Assembly: GCA_016169945.1 (NCBI GenBank)
Contig: JADLSH010000199.1
Location: 4,698,001 to 4,762,000 of the forward strand
Length of the DNA stretch: 64,000 bases
Source: Trachythela sp. YZ-2020
Lineage: Eukaryota; Cnidaria; Anthozoa; Malacalcyonacea; Clavulariidae
Direction: 5' to 3'
A program made the translations under genes and the position numbers. The first letter of the stretch is position 1. Every line of letters starts with the position of its first letter. Below the pieces are notes generated by a model. The model worked only from the letters and a program-made list of their open reading frames with translations, had not been told where the DNA came from and made no database searches. This document shows positions 22,201-32,800 of this stretch, one piece after another.

Positions 22201-23670
22201 TGAGGAACGAACTGCATGCTTAATATCCATAGTCGTCAGAGCAAGCGCCTTTCACCTCTGAATCTTGAGTTCGATTCTCGTTGAGGACACTCATCACACT
22301 CATGTGAAAAGAGTAAGTCGACGCTCTGTCGAAAGTCGATTTTTTTCTCCAGGCACTTTCTCCTCCAGGAAAGGAAGGAGAAGTGGGTTAGTATGATAGG
22401 ATTATTTAGAAGGTAAGTAATAAATTGTAATAAATAAAATAAAATAAATAGAGGTTAGTAGTAAGCTAGATACTTGATGTAATCGGTCACTGAAAAGCCC
22501 CAACGGGGAGTGAGCTGAATAATGTATGTATGTATGTATCATCAATCATTGTCACATACGTGCCTTCGTCGTCTCTATATTGTAGCCGCACTCGTTCTTC
22601 TCTCCATCCAATAATCCACCAACGATATTACACACTATACTTGACATGTCTTTCAAGGTTAGACTTACTAATCCATCTCGCTTTACAATAGAAGTTTTGC
22701 ATCTTTCGTAGTTGTCGCCATACAAAAGTTTTAATTGAACCTTCGTGTTTTATACTGCCAAACAGTTTGACAACCCTCATCTGATCAGAATTCAGAGTGA
22801 GTACAACGCGAAACGTGAAGGCGGGACCTGTCAAAACTTGAAGGGCTTCCAAGTCAAACTTGATTGGTTTGGAATGAAACGTCGACGTTTCCGGTCATAA
22901 CGTGCTCGTTTAAAACGTAAACAAACGTTTGAAAATTGTCCAGCCTACCGGTAGCTTGCAAATGGCAGTAGTACATTCATTTGGTCTTTGTTTGTGATAA
23001 GCATTTGATGCTTCTAAATTAGCTTAACCAATCAGTATGAAGCTAGTTAATGTGGTTGTGTGAGTGATCAAAACCTGTCAAATACTCATCAGCTCATGAT
23101 TCATGAGGAACATTAAAGTTTCAAATGAGCATAAACAATGTTTTTATCTGCGACTGTTTACCCTCAGATGCAACTGACAACAATTATATTCTAACATATG
23201 AAATTGTTTCATTCCATTTAGCTGTCTATCCTTGGTCAAGAATGTCATGTCAGTATGCCAGACCAGCAAGACTACTTCATACACACAACAAACTTGAACC
23301 ACTGATCAAGTGCAACAGCCTTCCATGTGAACAAGCACTTGTAAAAACTGTGTGCCAAAAACTTGTACTACCATTGACAACTAGAACTTTATCAACCTTT
23401 ACTAGCAGACCTCTGTTGTCCATGCCATCAGGGAATTTAAGTTTTAAAAGATGTATTACGTTAGTCAGCAAAAAAGGAAAACGTAAGACATGCAAAGCAG
23501 TGGCCAAAAGGTTCATCAGAACTGGCAAAGGGAAGTTGAAAAGATGGCGCTGCAGCTACCATCACAATCAGACAAAAAAGAGTGGCAGAAGAAAGCGGTT
23601 CTTGCGGAAACCAACATACGCTTCAAAAACACAACTTAAGACTTTGAATAAGATGTTAAATGGCTGGTAG
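19162..23670 (+). CDS. MRPL35: Mitochondrial large ribosomal subunit protein bL35m
   Basis: Exon 1 (19162-19252) and exon 2 (23222-23670) join in phase 1 to give 179 residues, against about 188 in mammals. Exon 1 is a mitochondrial targeting sequence: basic, no acidic residues until its end (MAATWSVLRFVNSRFSTTFS). The C-terminus is the bL35 domain with KKGKRKTCKAVAKRFIRTGK, LKRWR and the Lys/Arg-rich KKSGRRKRFLRK. The first Met was chosen because the upstream in-frame extension is not protein-like. The protein binds rRNA in the mitoribosome. The 4 kb intron carries a MITE and a Tc1-like transposon. A nearby AATAAA fits the 3' end. Confidence 0.9.
19431..19920. mobile_element. 490-bp MITE with TA duplication
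   Basis: The termini TAGGGCTGTTTACATGAGCC and GGGCTCATATAAACAGCCCC are inverse, and each is flanked by TA. Text inside includes a second inverse pair (CCAGCCCGGGTAACCGGG). Mariner/Tc1-type non-autonomous element by TSD. Confidence 0.75.
20143..20876 (+). pseudogene. Tc1/mariner-type transposase remnant
   Basis: The first part (20143-20424) contains a paired-like helix-turn-helix (AGGNRV, ANEVNVSENTVMRIWRRF). After a frame break, the second part (20502-20876) has KYFDESGVKT, holding the first catalytic Asp, then RRYGHAVLGKR and LNMLVSLNGVEYYN. The text stops right after this, so the second Asp and the Glu/Asp of the DDE triad are missing. It cannot be active. Confidence 0.8.
21121..22217 (-). 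pseudogene. Accessory ORF of the transposon: zinc-knuckle and coiled-coil protein
   Basis: Three minus-strand frames abut: 22217-21678, 21677-21486 (same frame after one TGA) and 21489-21121 (shifted). The first carries a basic patch (PPRKRGRHSK), a predicted coil (AVKDVEDKKAELRQLQAK) and CRTCHLRLGHTSRNC followed by two more Cys, a CCHC-like finger. The second is a Glu/Lys-rich coil (LKKEIENLERN). The third is acidic at its end. It was probably one protein of about 360 residues. The family is not recognised. Its place inside the TIRs suggests a DNA-binding partner of the transposase, which is inference. Confidence 0.6.
22222..22540 (+). repeat. tRNA-derived SINE nested in the transposon
   Basis: The head has TCGTCAGAGCAAGCGCC and a good B box (AGTTCGATTCTC, about 22269-22280). 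The tail ends in (GTAT)n at about 22524-22538. Its head differs from the 13545 family and is closer to the minus-strand copy at 60035-60232. Confidence 0.7.
23222..23670 (+). CDS. MRPL35: MRPL35 exon 2 (bL35 domain)
   Basis: Acceptor TTCCATTTAG. It begins VYPWSRMSCQ and ends KTLNKMLNGW then TAG. Confidence 0.9.
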
Positions 23671-23754
23671 ATAAAGGTAGATATATATAGATGTCTATTA
23701 AATATGTAAGTTTTTCTAACAGTTTAGTGAATTTTTTGGCTGCCAAAATTTTAT

Positions 23755-23760
23755 AATAAA
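23755..23760 (+). terminator. AATAAA polyadenylation signal of MRPL35
   Basis: Canonical hexamer 85 bases after the MRPL35 stop codon, on the coding strand. Confidence 0.6.
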
Positions 23761-24020
23761 CTGCTGTGGTTTAAAGCAAAAGCCAAATTTAAAGCAAAAG
23801 CCTTCACTGCTTGAAACGTCAAAGTTTTTTAAATCTTTTCAGGTAGTTCTGAAGCAAACAACAGACCATATAGTGGAATACTACCATTACTTCCTATACT
23901 GGACCGCCATTGTTGAGATATCATCGCAGAATGTAGATCTTGGGGTAAAACATCCCCAATGACAACTCTCTTTATTATATTGATTCCAGTGAACAATATT
24001 CACAAAGTTGGTTTGAGGAT

Positions 24021-24268
24021 CAGTGGCAGACACCAGGGGTGCGCCCCCCCTGAATAATTTCTCAAATCCTTTGACTCAAATCCTTTGACTCAAATCCATA
24101 ACTGTGTAACAAAACTGTATCAATGATTTTACAGCCACAACAGCCTAGTTATATACGCTATAATTTAAGTAAATTCGCATCAAACGGAGATTTGGAGCAA
24201 CAAAAGGGTGGTTAAATTTCAGCAACCTACGTTTGCACCCCCAATATTTCGCAAAATGTCCGCCACTG
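24021..24268. mobile_element. hAT-like MITE (CAGTGGC family), copy 1
   Basis: Termini CAGTGGCAGAC and GTCCGCCACTG are inverse. Flanks TTGAGGAT and TTAAGGAT are an 8-bp duplication with one difference. Confidence 0.75.
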
Positions 24269-24424
24269 TTAAGGATGCAACTACCTGAAAAATAGAAAAA
24301 ACCTGACGCGTACCCAGTCCCTGAATGTTTGAAAAAAAATTACGCATGATGGGAATGACGAAGGTTAGACATGCATCACGCATCTCAATTCACTGATCTA
24401 TATATGTACTTATATTAATGAATT

Positions 24425-24600
24425 CAGTGGCAGAAATTTCGGTGGGATGGGGGGAGGGGCAACTGCCCCAACCTTTATGGAAAATTGACAATTTGTTGGA
24501 AATTTTGATCTAAAACAGCCTATTTGAGTCTAAATGGGGGGTTTGTCAGAAATTTAGGAGGTCCCCCCCACTGGAATAATTAAGTGGATTTCCACCACTG
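24425..24600. mobile_element. hAT-like MITE (CAGTGGC family), copy 2
   Basis: Starts CAGTGGCAGAAATTTCGG and ends TTTCCACCACTG. Flanks AATGAATT and AATTAATT differ at one base. The interior matches the copy at 60793-60976 (ACAGCCTATTT, AATGGGGGGTTTGTC). Confidence 0.75.
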
Positions 24601-24974
24601 AATTAATTTAATTATTTTCCTAAAACTATCACCCTTGTTCATAATATTAAACTCAATTTAAATCTCTTATTCCAGGATTATACAAATTAAGGTAAATTTC
24701 AGATTTAAATTAATAAAAATCTGAGTATAATATTGAATTAATTTAATTGACGACTGGGTACGAGTCGGAGAGAAAACATCGACGTTTCGAGTGCAGGTCC
24801 TTCGTCTGGACATTCCAATAAATTCCTATATTTTTCAGATAATTGCATCCTTTAACTAACTTCGGATTATATTATTAACCATACACGTATGCACCCTCTG
24901 TGTTTTACTGTCTTATGCGAGAGGATGTTACTAGTTACTAGTCAAGGGAGCAAGAGTTACGCATGGATAATTAA

Positions 24975-25274
24975 GGCCATGTTACACGGGCATTTTTGCT
25001 GCAACTTGAAACGCCATTTCTGCACAGAGCGATGTTATGTAGAAATGTAGACACAGAAAAACAGTGAACATGGCCTGTGTTTCACTTCACCAATATCATT
25101 CTCGTTCATTTCTTTGTTGCCTTCTGGTCATCTGTAGCAAGAAAAATATCGGCAAAGTAAAATGAGATTCATACTCATGCACAAATTATTTGCGAATATG
25201 TTTTTACCTAACATCGCTCTGTGACCGATATTGCGTTGCAAGTTGCAGCGAAAATTGCCTCGTGTGACATGGCC
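24975..25274. mobile_element. MITE with GGCCATGTTACACGGG termini
   Basis: The left end GGCCATGTTACACGGGC with TTTTTGCTGCAACTTG is mirrored by CAAGTTGCAGCGAAAATTGC and CGTGTGACATGGCC. A sister copy at 56741-57039 shares the interior (CACAGAGC.ATGTTATGTAG). TTAA-like text flanks both ends. Confidence 0.8.
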
Positions 25275-26520
25275 TTTAATTACAAACTTAGACCTAAAAT
25301 TGCATCTTCATAATGAGCTCGCATGTAAAATAGCTTTCATGAATCAATACAAGATACACAATCGTTGCAGGTGTTTTAGATACTATATCTCTTTAGTCAC
25401 TCTACACTTATTTCATAGTTTATACTTTTGTTTGTGGTTATATAACAATATGTTATATCATCAACTATCGATCTGTTAGTTCTTCTATACTTACTTTATT
25501 TGTTAGTTACTCTATACTGCGGTTATAGAAAAATATATGGTTAAATATCTTATGCAAACGTACATGTATTTCTTAAATTTGAAAGATGATGGTTTTGGTA
25601 ACACCTCAAAAGGCCTGATAGGCTTGTTGTCCATCTCTCAAGTGAAAGCAGGACGTTTTCATGACGGTCGTACCGTAGCGATGTCCCCAGCCGCTGTTTA
25701 CATGAGACTAGGTTAAAACATACGTAATTTTAGTGTGCAGTGATAAACAGTAAAAATGGGCAGTGATAACATTTGTTGTGGTAAATTCGTAATTAATAGA
25801 ACCTACTAAAACTTTCTATTCTGTGAGTAAAACCTGATCCGGTTAAAATAATTCTTGTCATGGATTGCTTTTAGTGGGTAGGCATGCTTGTATTTTCAAT
25901 CTAGGAGGTACCAGTAGTCTCCGCACTGGCAGGCTCCCTGTTGCTTATGGGATGTGCAGTGATAACAATTTCTTAAAATTAGGTATATGGTTTGAAAAAT
26001 ATTCCAGCGAAATGAATGAAAACACAAAATATATTCGGACCAACTATATTGATTGTGGATTGCATCTTCGAAATACGCGAAGGAAACTGAAATAGTTTTC
26101 GACCTGGTCTCATTTAAACATTCGATTTATATTTCCCAGCCCGTCCATGTAAACAGAGTTCCACGGAAATCTCAGTGTTTATGTGACGACGTTGACGGAT
26201 AAGAAAATGTTGTCCATCGATTGTAGCCGTCTGCACTGGCTTCTTTGCTGCTACAATTGTTTCGAATGGTAAGAACTTTATCTTCTAATCTTTGCTAATG
26301 TTTGAGTAGATTTGCCAGAACTTTGGTTCTTGACTGAAATAAAAATGAATGTAATGTTATTTTACCTCATTTACAATGTAGGGGGAGATAAACGGACAAA
26401 AACGTTAGAATATTTTTTATCCCAAGTTTCCCCCAAATTTCCCTCTTGCATATCATTACGGCGGGAAGAAATTAGAAGACAAAACCAAATCTGATCCTTT
26501 TGCATGGGTAATCACGGTGG
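25275..26520. other. Intergenic region
   Basis: 1.2 kb without recognised gene or repeat. Two weak open frames (25865-26095 and 26312-26494) show no protein motifs. Confidence 0.45.
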
Positions 26521-26588
26521 TTATATCGTTATGTTAGATTGGGGTCAAGATCAAAGAGAAATATATAACGAGTAACATAACGATATAA
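26521..26588. repeat. Perfect 16-bp inverted repeat
   Basis: TTATATCGTTATGTTA and its exact inverse TAACATAACGATATAA are separated by 36 bases. This may be a minimal MITE. It abuts the next element. Confidence 0.6.
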
Positions 26589-26982
26589 GCCAGTTCGGAG
26601 TTTCTACTGCGCATCCAAATGACGCGTTCTGCGTCGGGATAAAATTGCAGTTGAATCATAACATGCAGCTGAGACTGGAATAATTATAATATGCATATCA
26701 AAGTATCCAACTGTTCAATCATTCATTTGTGTTTCACATATAGCCACAATAGAACTGTCTTCTGTGTAAGCAAAATAAAGAAAGGTGCACTTAAGGGAAT
26801 ACATTTTCTAACTTAAAGCGGGTCAACCGTGAGGGTCAACCGTTGTTCTTCGAGCAATTTTTGCATATTCAAATGATAATTGAACAGTTGAATACTTCGA
26901 TATGCATATTTTAATTCTTCCAGTCTCAGCTACATGTTATAATTCCACTGCAATTTTATCCCGAAACTCCGAACTGGCTTAT
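26585..26982. mobile_element. MITE with TAAGCCAGTTCGGAG termini
   Basis: The two ends are exact inverse copies over about 19 bases. Subterminal text (GCGCATCCAAATGACGCG) is shared with the outer element at 56541-57416. Confidence 0.8.
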
Positions 26983-27239
26983 TGCCATCACGTATCATCA
27001 TACCTTTTTCTCCGAACCATTCCTCTGTTCCTTATGGCTGTGTGTATCCTCACGATCACTCGATGCAGACCTCGCATTTCGACTCTTTGTCGACTCAGAC
27101 CACCCACGTTCCCGAGTACCAGCAGTTACCCCTCTGGATCCTATATCACCCCTACTATATCCCTGTTTATCACTCTTCCTCCGTCTGTCATCTTTTACCG
27201 CGCTCAGAACCTGCGAAGTAGAGTTAGAGGAGTTAATCG

Positions 27240-27430
27240 TCCTGGGGCCGGTTGTATAAAAGTCTTAACTACACCTGAATGTTGAATTGTAAGGGACGTA
27301 GCCCAAACGCCTCTAGCTGCCATCATATGACCCATGACTGATCATGGAGCACCGCTAAGGTGAAAGGGTTCGTTTTTGGTGAAGGAGGAAAATCAGAGAA
27401 TCCCTCGAAGCACAGGAGAGAAATAACCAA
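27240..27430 (+). repeat. Interspersed repeat shared with 59454-59540
   Basis: It starts with a GGGGCCGGTTGTATAAAAG end typical of the MITE at 58488. Then CGCCTCTAGCTGCCATC and GAGCACCGCTAAGG match text at 59480-59530. Confidence 0.5.
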
Positions 27431-27659
27431 AATCTACATACACGATATGCTTACATCAATTAAGAGGGCCTAAAGTTGCATTTCTCGCAACTGCTCCTGG
27501 TTAGGTCTAAAAATGTATATAAATTTTCGTTCGAATATTCCACCTACAAAACACCTTCTACTATTAGTTCTATCGAACGAATGCCCAAAAGATCTTGATA
27601 TTTGCATCAATTAAGTCTGCAGGACAGCCACCCATGCTAAGTAATACCCTACCCTCGAC

Positions 27660-29876
27660 CTACGGTAGCTGCAGGCTTGACTCAGCGGTAAGCGGCAGCA
27701 CGCTAACTGCAATTGCCATCCATGCTTCCCTATTTTGGTTAATAGATGTAATTACCTGGGTAAGAGATGTATTGTTGCTTCCCTTCTCCGAATCTATTTC
27801 CCTCTCCATCAATACTTCATTCAAGCTTACAAGTTGTTCTCTAAGCTCCTCGTTGTCGTTACGCAATCTGATCAATTCAACTCGCTCTTGGTAGACTTCG
27901 TGACCTCTCTCTTCTTCCTCGAACTGGCTCTTTTCTTTCTCGACTTGAACAAGCCGTTTGACAATATTCTCCATCTCATTTAGACGTTCTTTTTCCCATT
28001 TCAGTTCCGAAATAGAATCCTCGAGATTGGCCTTCTCTTCAAGAAGCGACGCAACATCAGATCTGAGCTCAACTAGCTTCTCACCGTCCACATAATATTC
28101 GTCCCGTCTCGCCCCGGAATCTTTTTCCAATTCCTCAACCCGCTTCTCCAAACGCGACCTCTCCTCTTCCATTCGTCCAAGTCTCTTCACCTCGTTCGCG
28201 AGCACGTCTATGTTGTCCAGTGCCTCTTGGAGATCATCGCCAAGCTTGATCTTCTCCTTGTTACTAGCACCCAGTTCTTCGGCGAGGATCAGGCAGCGTT
28301 CACGTGTTAAGCCCAGCTCCTTTTCCCGCCTTTTTTCACTCTCGCTCAGTTCCGAGTAACCCGAGCGCCTGTCGCTTGAAGAATCCCTCACTGAGGTATC
28401 CGCCATTTGTAACTGGGACTTCAACTTAGTTAGCTGCTCTTTGGCTAAAGTTAGTTCATTTTTAAGCCTGTCCTTTTCTTCCTTCCCACGGTGGAACCTG
28501 AACGAGCGACGTTTTGTTTTGGAGCCAAACGGAGTCGCATCATCTGCCAATATCTCTTTGTCTATAACCTCGACATCATGTATGCATTCCTCAGCCCTTA
28601 GCCTCGCTCTGACTTTGTCTAACTCTTCAGATATCTCTTTCTTTTCCTTGACAAGCTTACACACCTCGCCTTCGAGTCGGAAACACTTTTGTCGGGATGC
28701 TTTAAGCTGGGACTCTAGGGAACCGGTGTGTTGCAAAAGTAGTGAAGCACTCTTCAACTTGTCTCGTATTCGGCTCGGTTTGCCTTCCATTTCGAGTTTC
28801 AACATTTTCAGGGAACCGAAACTACCCCGTGAAGACCGCAACGAACTGAAACTTGTGTACATCTGTGGCTCACTGAGGTCCATCATGGATCGAGACATAC
28901 TATGGTAGTTTGGTGTATAACTGGGGGATGACGTAAGGTTAAGTGTGCTACTTGAGAGATGTGCGGTGGAAGAGAGATCTGAGAATGAGTCTTCACCATA
29001 GTCTTTCCACTTTTTAAGATTACTTTCTTCTTCAACTGGCTCAAACATGTCTGGCTTCTCTGCACTCTCCCCTCCTTCTGCAAGTTGCGACTCTAAATAA
29101 ATCTTTAAACCTTGTAGTTCTTTTACTTCTTCTTCAAGTAGCATATTCTGATCTTTTAAATGTTGTCTTTCTTTAAGTTCTGTTTCTAGAGCGGTCGTTC
29201 TTATCTTAAAGTTCCTAACCTCCCCTTCTAAATGTTTTACAAGTTGTTTTACCAAAGAATACTTTTTGGTTAGCTTATGAAGAACTAGGTGCGTTTTGAT
29301 GTCATCGGCTGCTTCATCTTCGCGTCCGTCGCTCTCTCCAGATTCATTGGAACTATCTGAGACGAAGCTTACATCGGTTTGACAATTCTTCGTTTCGAAC
29401 TCTCGCGTTTCCGCGCTTAAGTTACCTTTTTTACCAGATTCGGTCTGCCAAGTGTGTACATGAATAGATGGCGGGGTTTCTGTTGTAGTCTTCGTACGAT
29501 ACACTTCGGTTGTTATTTTAGCGTCAACATGTGCTACCCCTGCTTGTTTATTTACTGTAGGAAAGTGAGGACTCGTTGGGGAATTCTTCTCTGTCACCTT
29601 CTCTTGTAAGCCAGCGATGTTACCGCGCAAGTCTGTCAGAAGTGATTCGAGGGTAGTGCGATCTTTCACGAGCGATAAACATTGTCGACCAAGTGCCTCA
29701 TTGTTCACCTTCATTGCATTAATATCATGTTCCAGTGCTTCTATATCTTCCATGGAACTGTTCAAGATCACTCCCGTGCTCATATTAACGTGCTCAGCGC
29801 TGTCAATAGCGTTGTCAACGAGTCGGTTTAGCTTCCTAGATTTGTCCGTGTCCTTATCTAGGAATTCCAATGTTTC
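27660..29876 (-). CDS. Kinesin last exon: coiled-coil tail
   Basis: A 2.2 kb exon from acceptor TTTTCAG ([11 protein letters not shown]) to TAG, 738 codons. Heptad-rich Glu/Lys/Leu text fills residues 1-110, 190-270, 370-440 and 470-680. A Ser/Thr-rich spacer ([16 protein letters not shown]) lies at about 290-360. The tail ends with a hydrophobic AIAVSVLPL stretch. It is probably a dimerising stalk plus cargo region. Confidence 0.8.
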   Translation of the reverse strand, partial: ETLEFLDKDTDKSRKLNRLVDNAIDSAEHVNMSTGVILNSSMEDIEALEHDINAMKVNNEALGRQCLSLVKDRTTLESLLTDLRGNIAGLQEKVTEKNSPTSPHFPTVNKQAGVAHVDAKITTEVYRTKTTTETPPSIHVHTWQTESGKKGNLSAETREFETKNCQTDVSFVSDSSNESGESDGREDEAADDIKTHLVLHKLTKKYSLVKQLVKHLEGEVRNFKIRTTALETELKERQHLKDQNMLLEEEVKELQGLKIYLESQLAEGGESAEKPDMFEPVEEESNLKKWKDYGEDSFSDLSSTAHLSSSTLNLTSSPSYTPNYHSMSRSMMDLSEPQMYTSFSSLRSSRGSFGSLKMLKLEMEGKPSRIRDKLKSASLLLQHTGSLESQLKASRQKCFRLEGEVCKLVKEKKEISEELDKVRARLRAEECIHDVEVIDKEILADDATPFGSKTKRRSFRFHRGKEEKDRLKNELTLAKEQLTKLKSQLQMADTSVRDSSSDRRSGYSELSESEKRREKELGLTRERCLILAEELGASNKEKIKLGDDLQEALDNIDVLANEVKRLGRMEEERSRLEKRVEELEKDSGARRDEYYVDGEKLVELRSDVASLLEEKANLEDSISELKWEKERLNEMENIVKRLVQVEKEKSQFEEEERGHEVYQERVELIRLRNDNEELREQLVSLNEVLMEREIDSEKGSNNTSLTQVITSINQNREAWMAIAVSVLPLTAESSLQLP

Positions 29877-32800
29877 CTGAAAAGAAAGGATTTGATTCTG
29901 TTAAGCCCAGACGATTCTCATAAATAGTATTGTTTGTTATCTATAGTAGTGTAGGTATAGTAATTTTTGGGTCCATATGCATCAACTCCATTTGGACATC
30001 ACAAATTTATACTCTCACAATGAACTTAACTTCAGGCCTGAAGGCAAGAAGACCTCGAGGACCTTAAACGGCACGATATTTTGTTCAGCGTGTTTCTACA
30101 CAGTAAATCATGCAACTTACATGACTTCGTAGCTCAAGTGCTAACCAGATTTACCTGACCAGTTTCGTAACTTTCAATAGAAGCCAAAACTATCAATGAC
30201 TGACCAAATTTGAACAAACTCAAAGTTGACGATATTTTAAAGAAAAAATCCCATCCTCGGTTTTAAAGGAGTTCATAAATACAATATGCACTTACATCTA
30301 CCTTTATTTCAATAAGATGTTTCAATGTTTTGTCCGACTCCATCTTACTGCTCAGCAAATGTTCTCGAAACTCTTCCCTCTCTATCGTACTTACTGACTT
30401 TCTTCCCTCGCCTGTGGAATTCGACGGACTGGTACTAGTAAAAGTCATCACTTTCTCCACTTCCGGTTCTTTAGGTACGGATGCAGGAGGCCTGGTTCTA
30501 GCTGACGTCATTATCGTTTCATTGTCGTAGGTGGAAATAAGTTTGCCGGATTTCTGATCATTGCCTTGCGCCGCAATATTATTATTTTCCTTCAGAGAGA
30601 TTGGAATTTCTTCTTCGATCAAAGATACCTAAATTGAGTAATGGTTAAAATTTATAAAAGGTCAAAGGTAGAATGGTACCCCAGACTTATAAGCACATTA
30701 AGACAGAATACCAACGGTGTGTGGTAGAGAAAGATAACGGTAACTGAAAGCACTCTTCGCATGAGCATTGCAATTAGTACGGAATTGATTTCCAGACTAT
30801 TTGCAACTAAAGTCCTCACTAGTCCAATTCAGCCCTTGCAAGTGACGTCACAACTCGTCATTGCTTGGGTTTCGCCATTTTCGGTGGCAAGTCGATCCAA
30901 ACTAAGAAGAAATCCAACATGGCTGACATTAATGCGTAACTACTATACACAAAAATACTCCTCGTTGTTCAAGGATTCTAGCGAGCTATACATTAGGGCC
31001 ATTTATACGGGAGAAAATAAGTCGCATCTTACATAAGACGCGTCTTATATAAGACGAGAACACACTCTTATAAATGGTCAAATTCTAGTAAGTCGCGACT
31101 TAAATAAGAACAGGGGTTCAGACTGCTTCACAATAAGTCGCGACTTATTAGAATTTGACCATTCGTGTGTTTTCTCGTCTTATATAAGACGCGTCTTGTG
31201 TAAGTTGCGACTTATTTTCTCCCGTATAAATGGCCCTATTGTTTTATAACGTCACTTCTATGCAATCCACGATAATGCCACGCAAAATGGCGAACTATTT
31301 ACCACGACATAATAATCTCGCGTGACGGCACGACCCGAATAGTAAGGGTTTTCCAACTACCTTAGTCATCAATCAATATATCAACAAACCTGTGTCTGAG
31401 CTTCTCTTGTCGGTACCTTAGCTAACTCATCCTGACTTAATCTCTCCCCCATCACATTCATCATGAATTCCAGTTTCTCATTTTCCTTCGACAACTTGCC
31501 GACTCGCTCGCGTAAGTACGCCAATTCTAAGTCCTTCCCAGTCCCCGTGCCGTCGTTCCGTCTCGACCGGAGCTTCTTACGAAGAGTCTCGATTTCGAGT
31601 TGAAGTTTCGAATTATGAACCATCAACGCTTCGACTGGTTTGCGATTCTCTTCGGATCTTTCCGACGCTTTGATGTCGGGGACGATCGCATCGCTTCGGC
31701 GTCTTTCGAGTCGGGCAATCAATCTTTCGTTGTCGTTTTTCAAGGATTTATTTTTACGACGGATTATTTCAAGCTCTTGAGTTGTTGTTTCGTATTTTCT
31801 GCCAAGTTCGATGAGCTTTTTATCTGATGCATTTCGTTCCAAAACAACCAGACTGCACAATAAAGCTTTGTCCAGTAAAACGTAGGTCAGGCATCGCTCG
31901 GCATCCTGGGAATTTTCCAAAAACTCTGGATCTATAATTAAGTTACATTTAGCCAATTAATCAAACATGTAATACACTACACTACACTAACTTCCATTGG
32001 ACATCCGAATTTGACAAGCTGTCATGTTCATATTGTGTTCAGTGTCTAAAAAAACTTCGAGACAGGACTCACAGGAGGTAGTTGTTTGGCTCCTAACCCC
32101 CTGACGAAGGGTAATATTCTTACCTCGAAACATTCGAAGTGTTTTTTCATGTAGTTCGGAATACGGCGTATACATTGGTTAGAGAAACTTCTAGGATTTC
32201 AATTTAATGACTCATTTAGGTTGACACTCGGTGGCAACGAGCTTAGAATTGATTACACACAGCTGTGCTCTCACAGGTGACTTTTACTGCGATATTTCTT
32301 AGGGCTGACGGATGTGAATGAGTGGATGCCTTACGATAGTACATGGTCATGCGACGATGCAGGAACTATCCAAAGTTATTTTTCAGTGAATCCACAGAAT
32401 CACATAGGTTAGGAGGATGAAAATCCAAAGAAAAATCGCCAGTGCTAAGCTAGATTTCCATTTGACTTGGTCACGGCTATCGTAACCAAGTCATGTTTAC
32501 TGAATGTAAAATAATCCATCTTGCTTTTATGTGCTATATATATGCAAATCACTCGCTATTTAATTGCAGAAATATATCGACACCTTATTACATCGGCCAC
32601 CCTGACATGGCTGAAACGAACCTTAATTCCGTGTGCATGTTAAAATTTAGTGGTTACCAACCTGATGAGTTACTTCTGGCTGTAAGTAATTTCTGTAGTG
32701 CTTGATAGACATCGCTCATACTTTCCATAGACGTACGATCTGGACATAAAAGAAAACGTAATAAGTGATTGGAGGAAAAAGTTCCAAACACAAACCCACG

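Larger units (their letters stand above)
19934..22968. mobile_element. Tc1/mariner-type DNA transposon, inactive, in the MRPL35 intron
   Basis: Inverse repeats of about 160 bp (19934-20093 and 22809-22968) begin CTGCCATTTGCAAGC and are each flanked by TA. Inside lie a truncated transposase on the plus strand, an accessory ORF on the minus strand and a nested SINE. Long TIRs with TA duplications fit the IS630-Tc1-mariner superfamily. Confidence 0.85.

Noticed and set aside
22628..22852. Minus-strand frame of 74 codons
   Set aside because: Overlaps the right TIR of the transposon and has no motif.
23277..23528. Minus-strand frame of 83 codons
   Set aside because: Antisense to MRPL35 exon 2.
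28441..28908. Plus-strand frame of 155 codons
   Set aside because: Antisense shadow of the kinesin coiled-coil exon (Ser/Leu-rich by complement).
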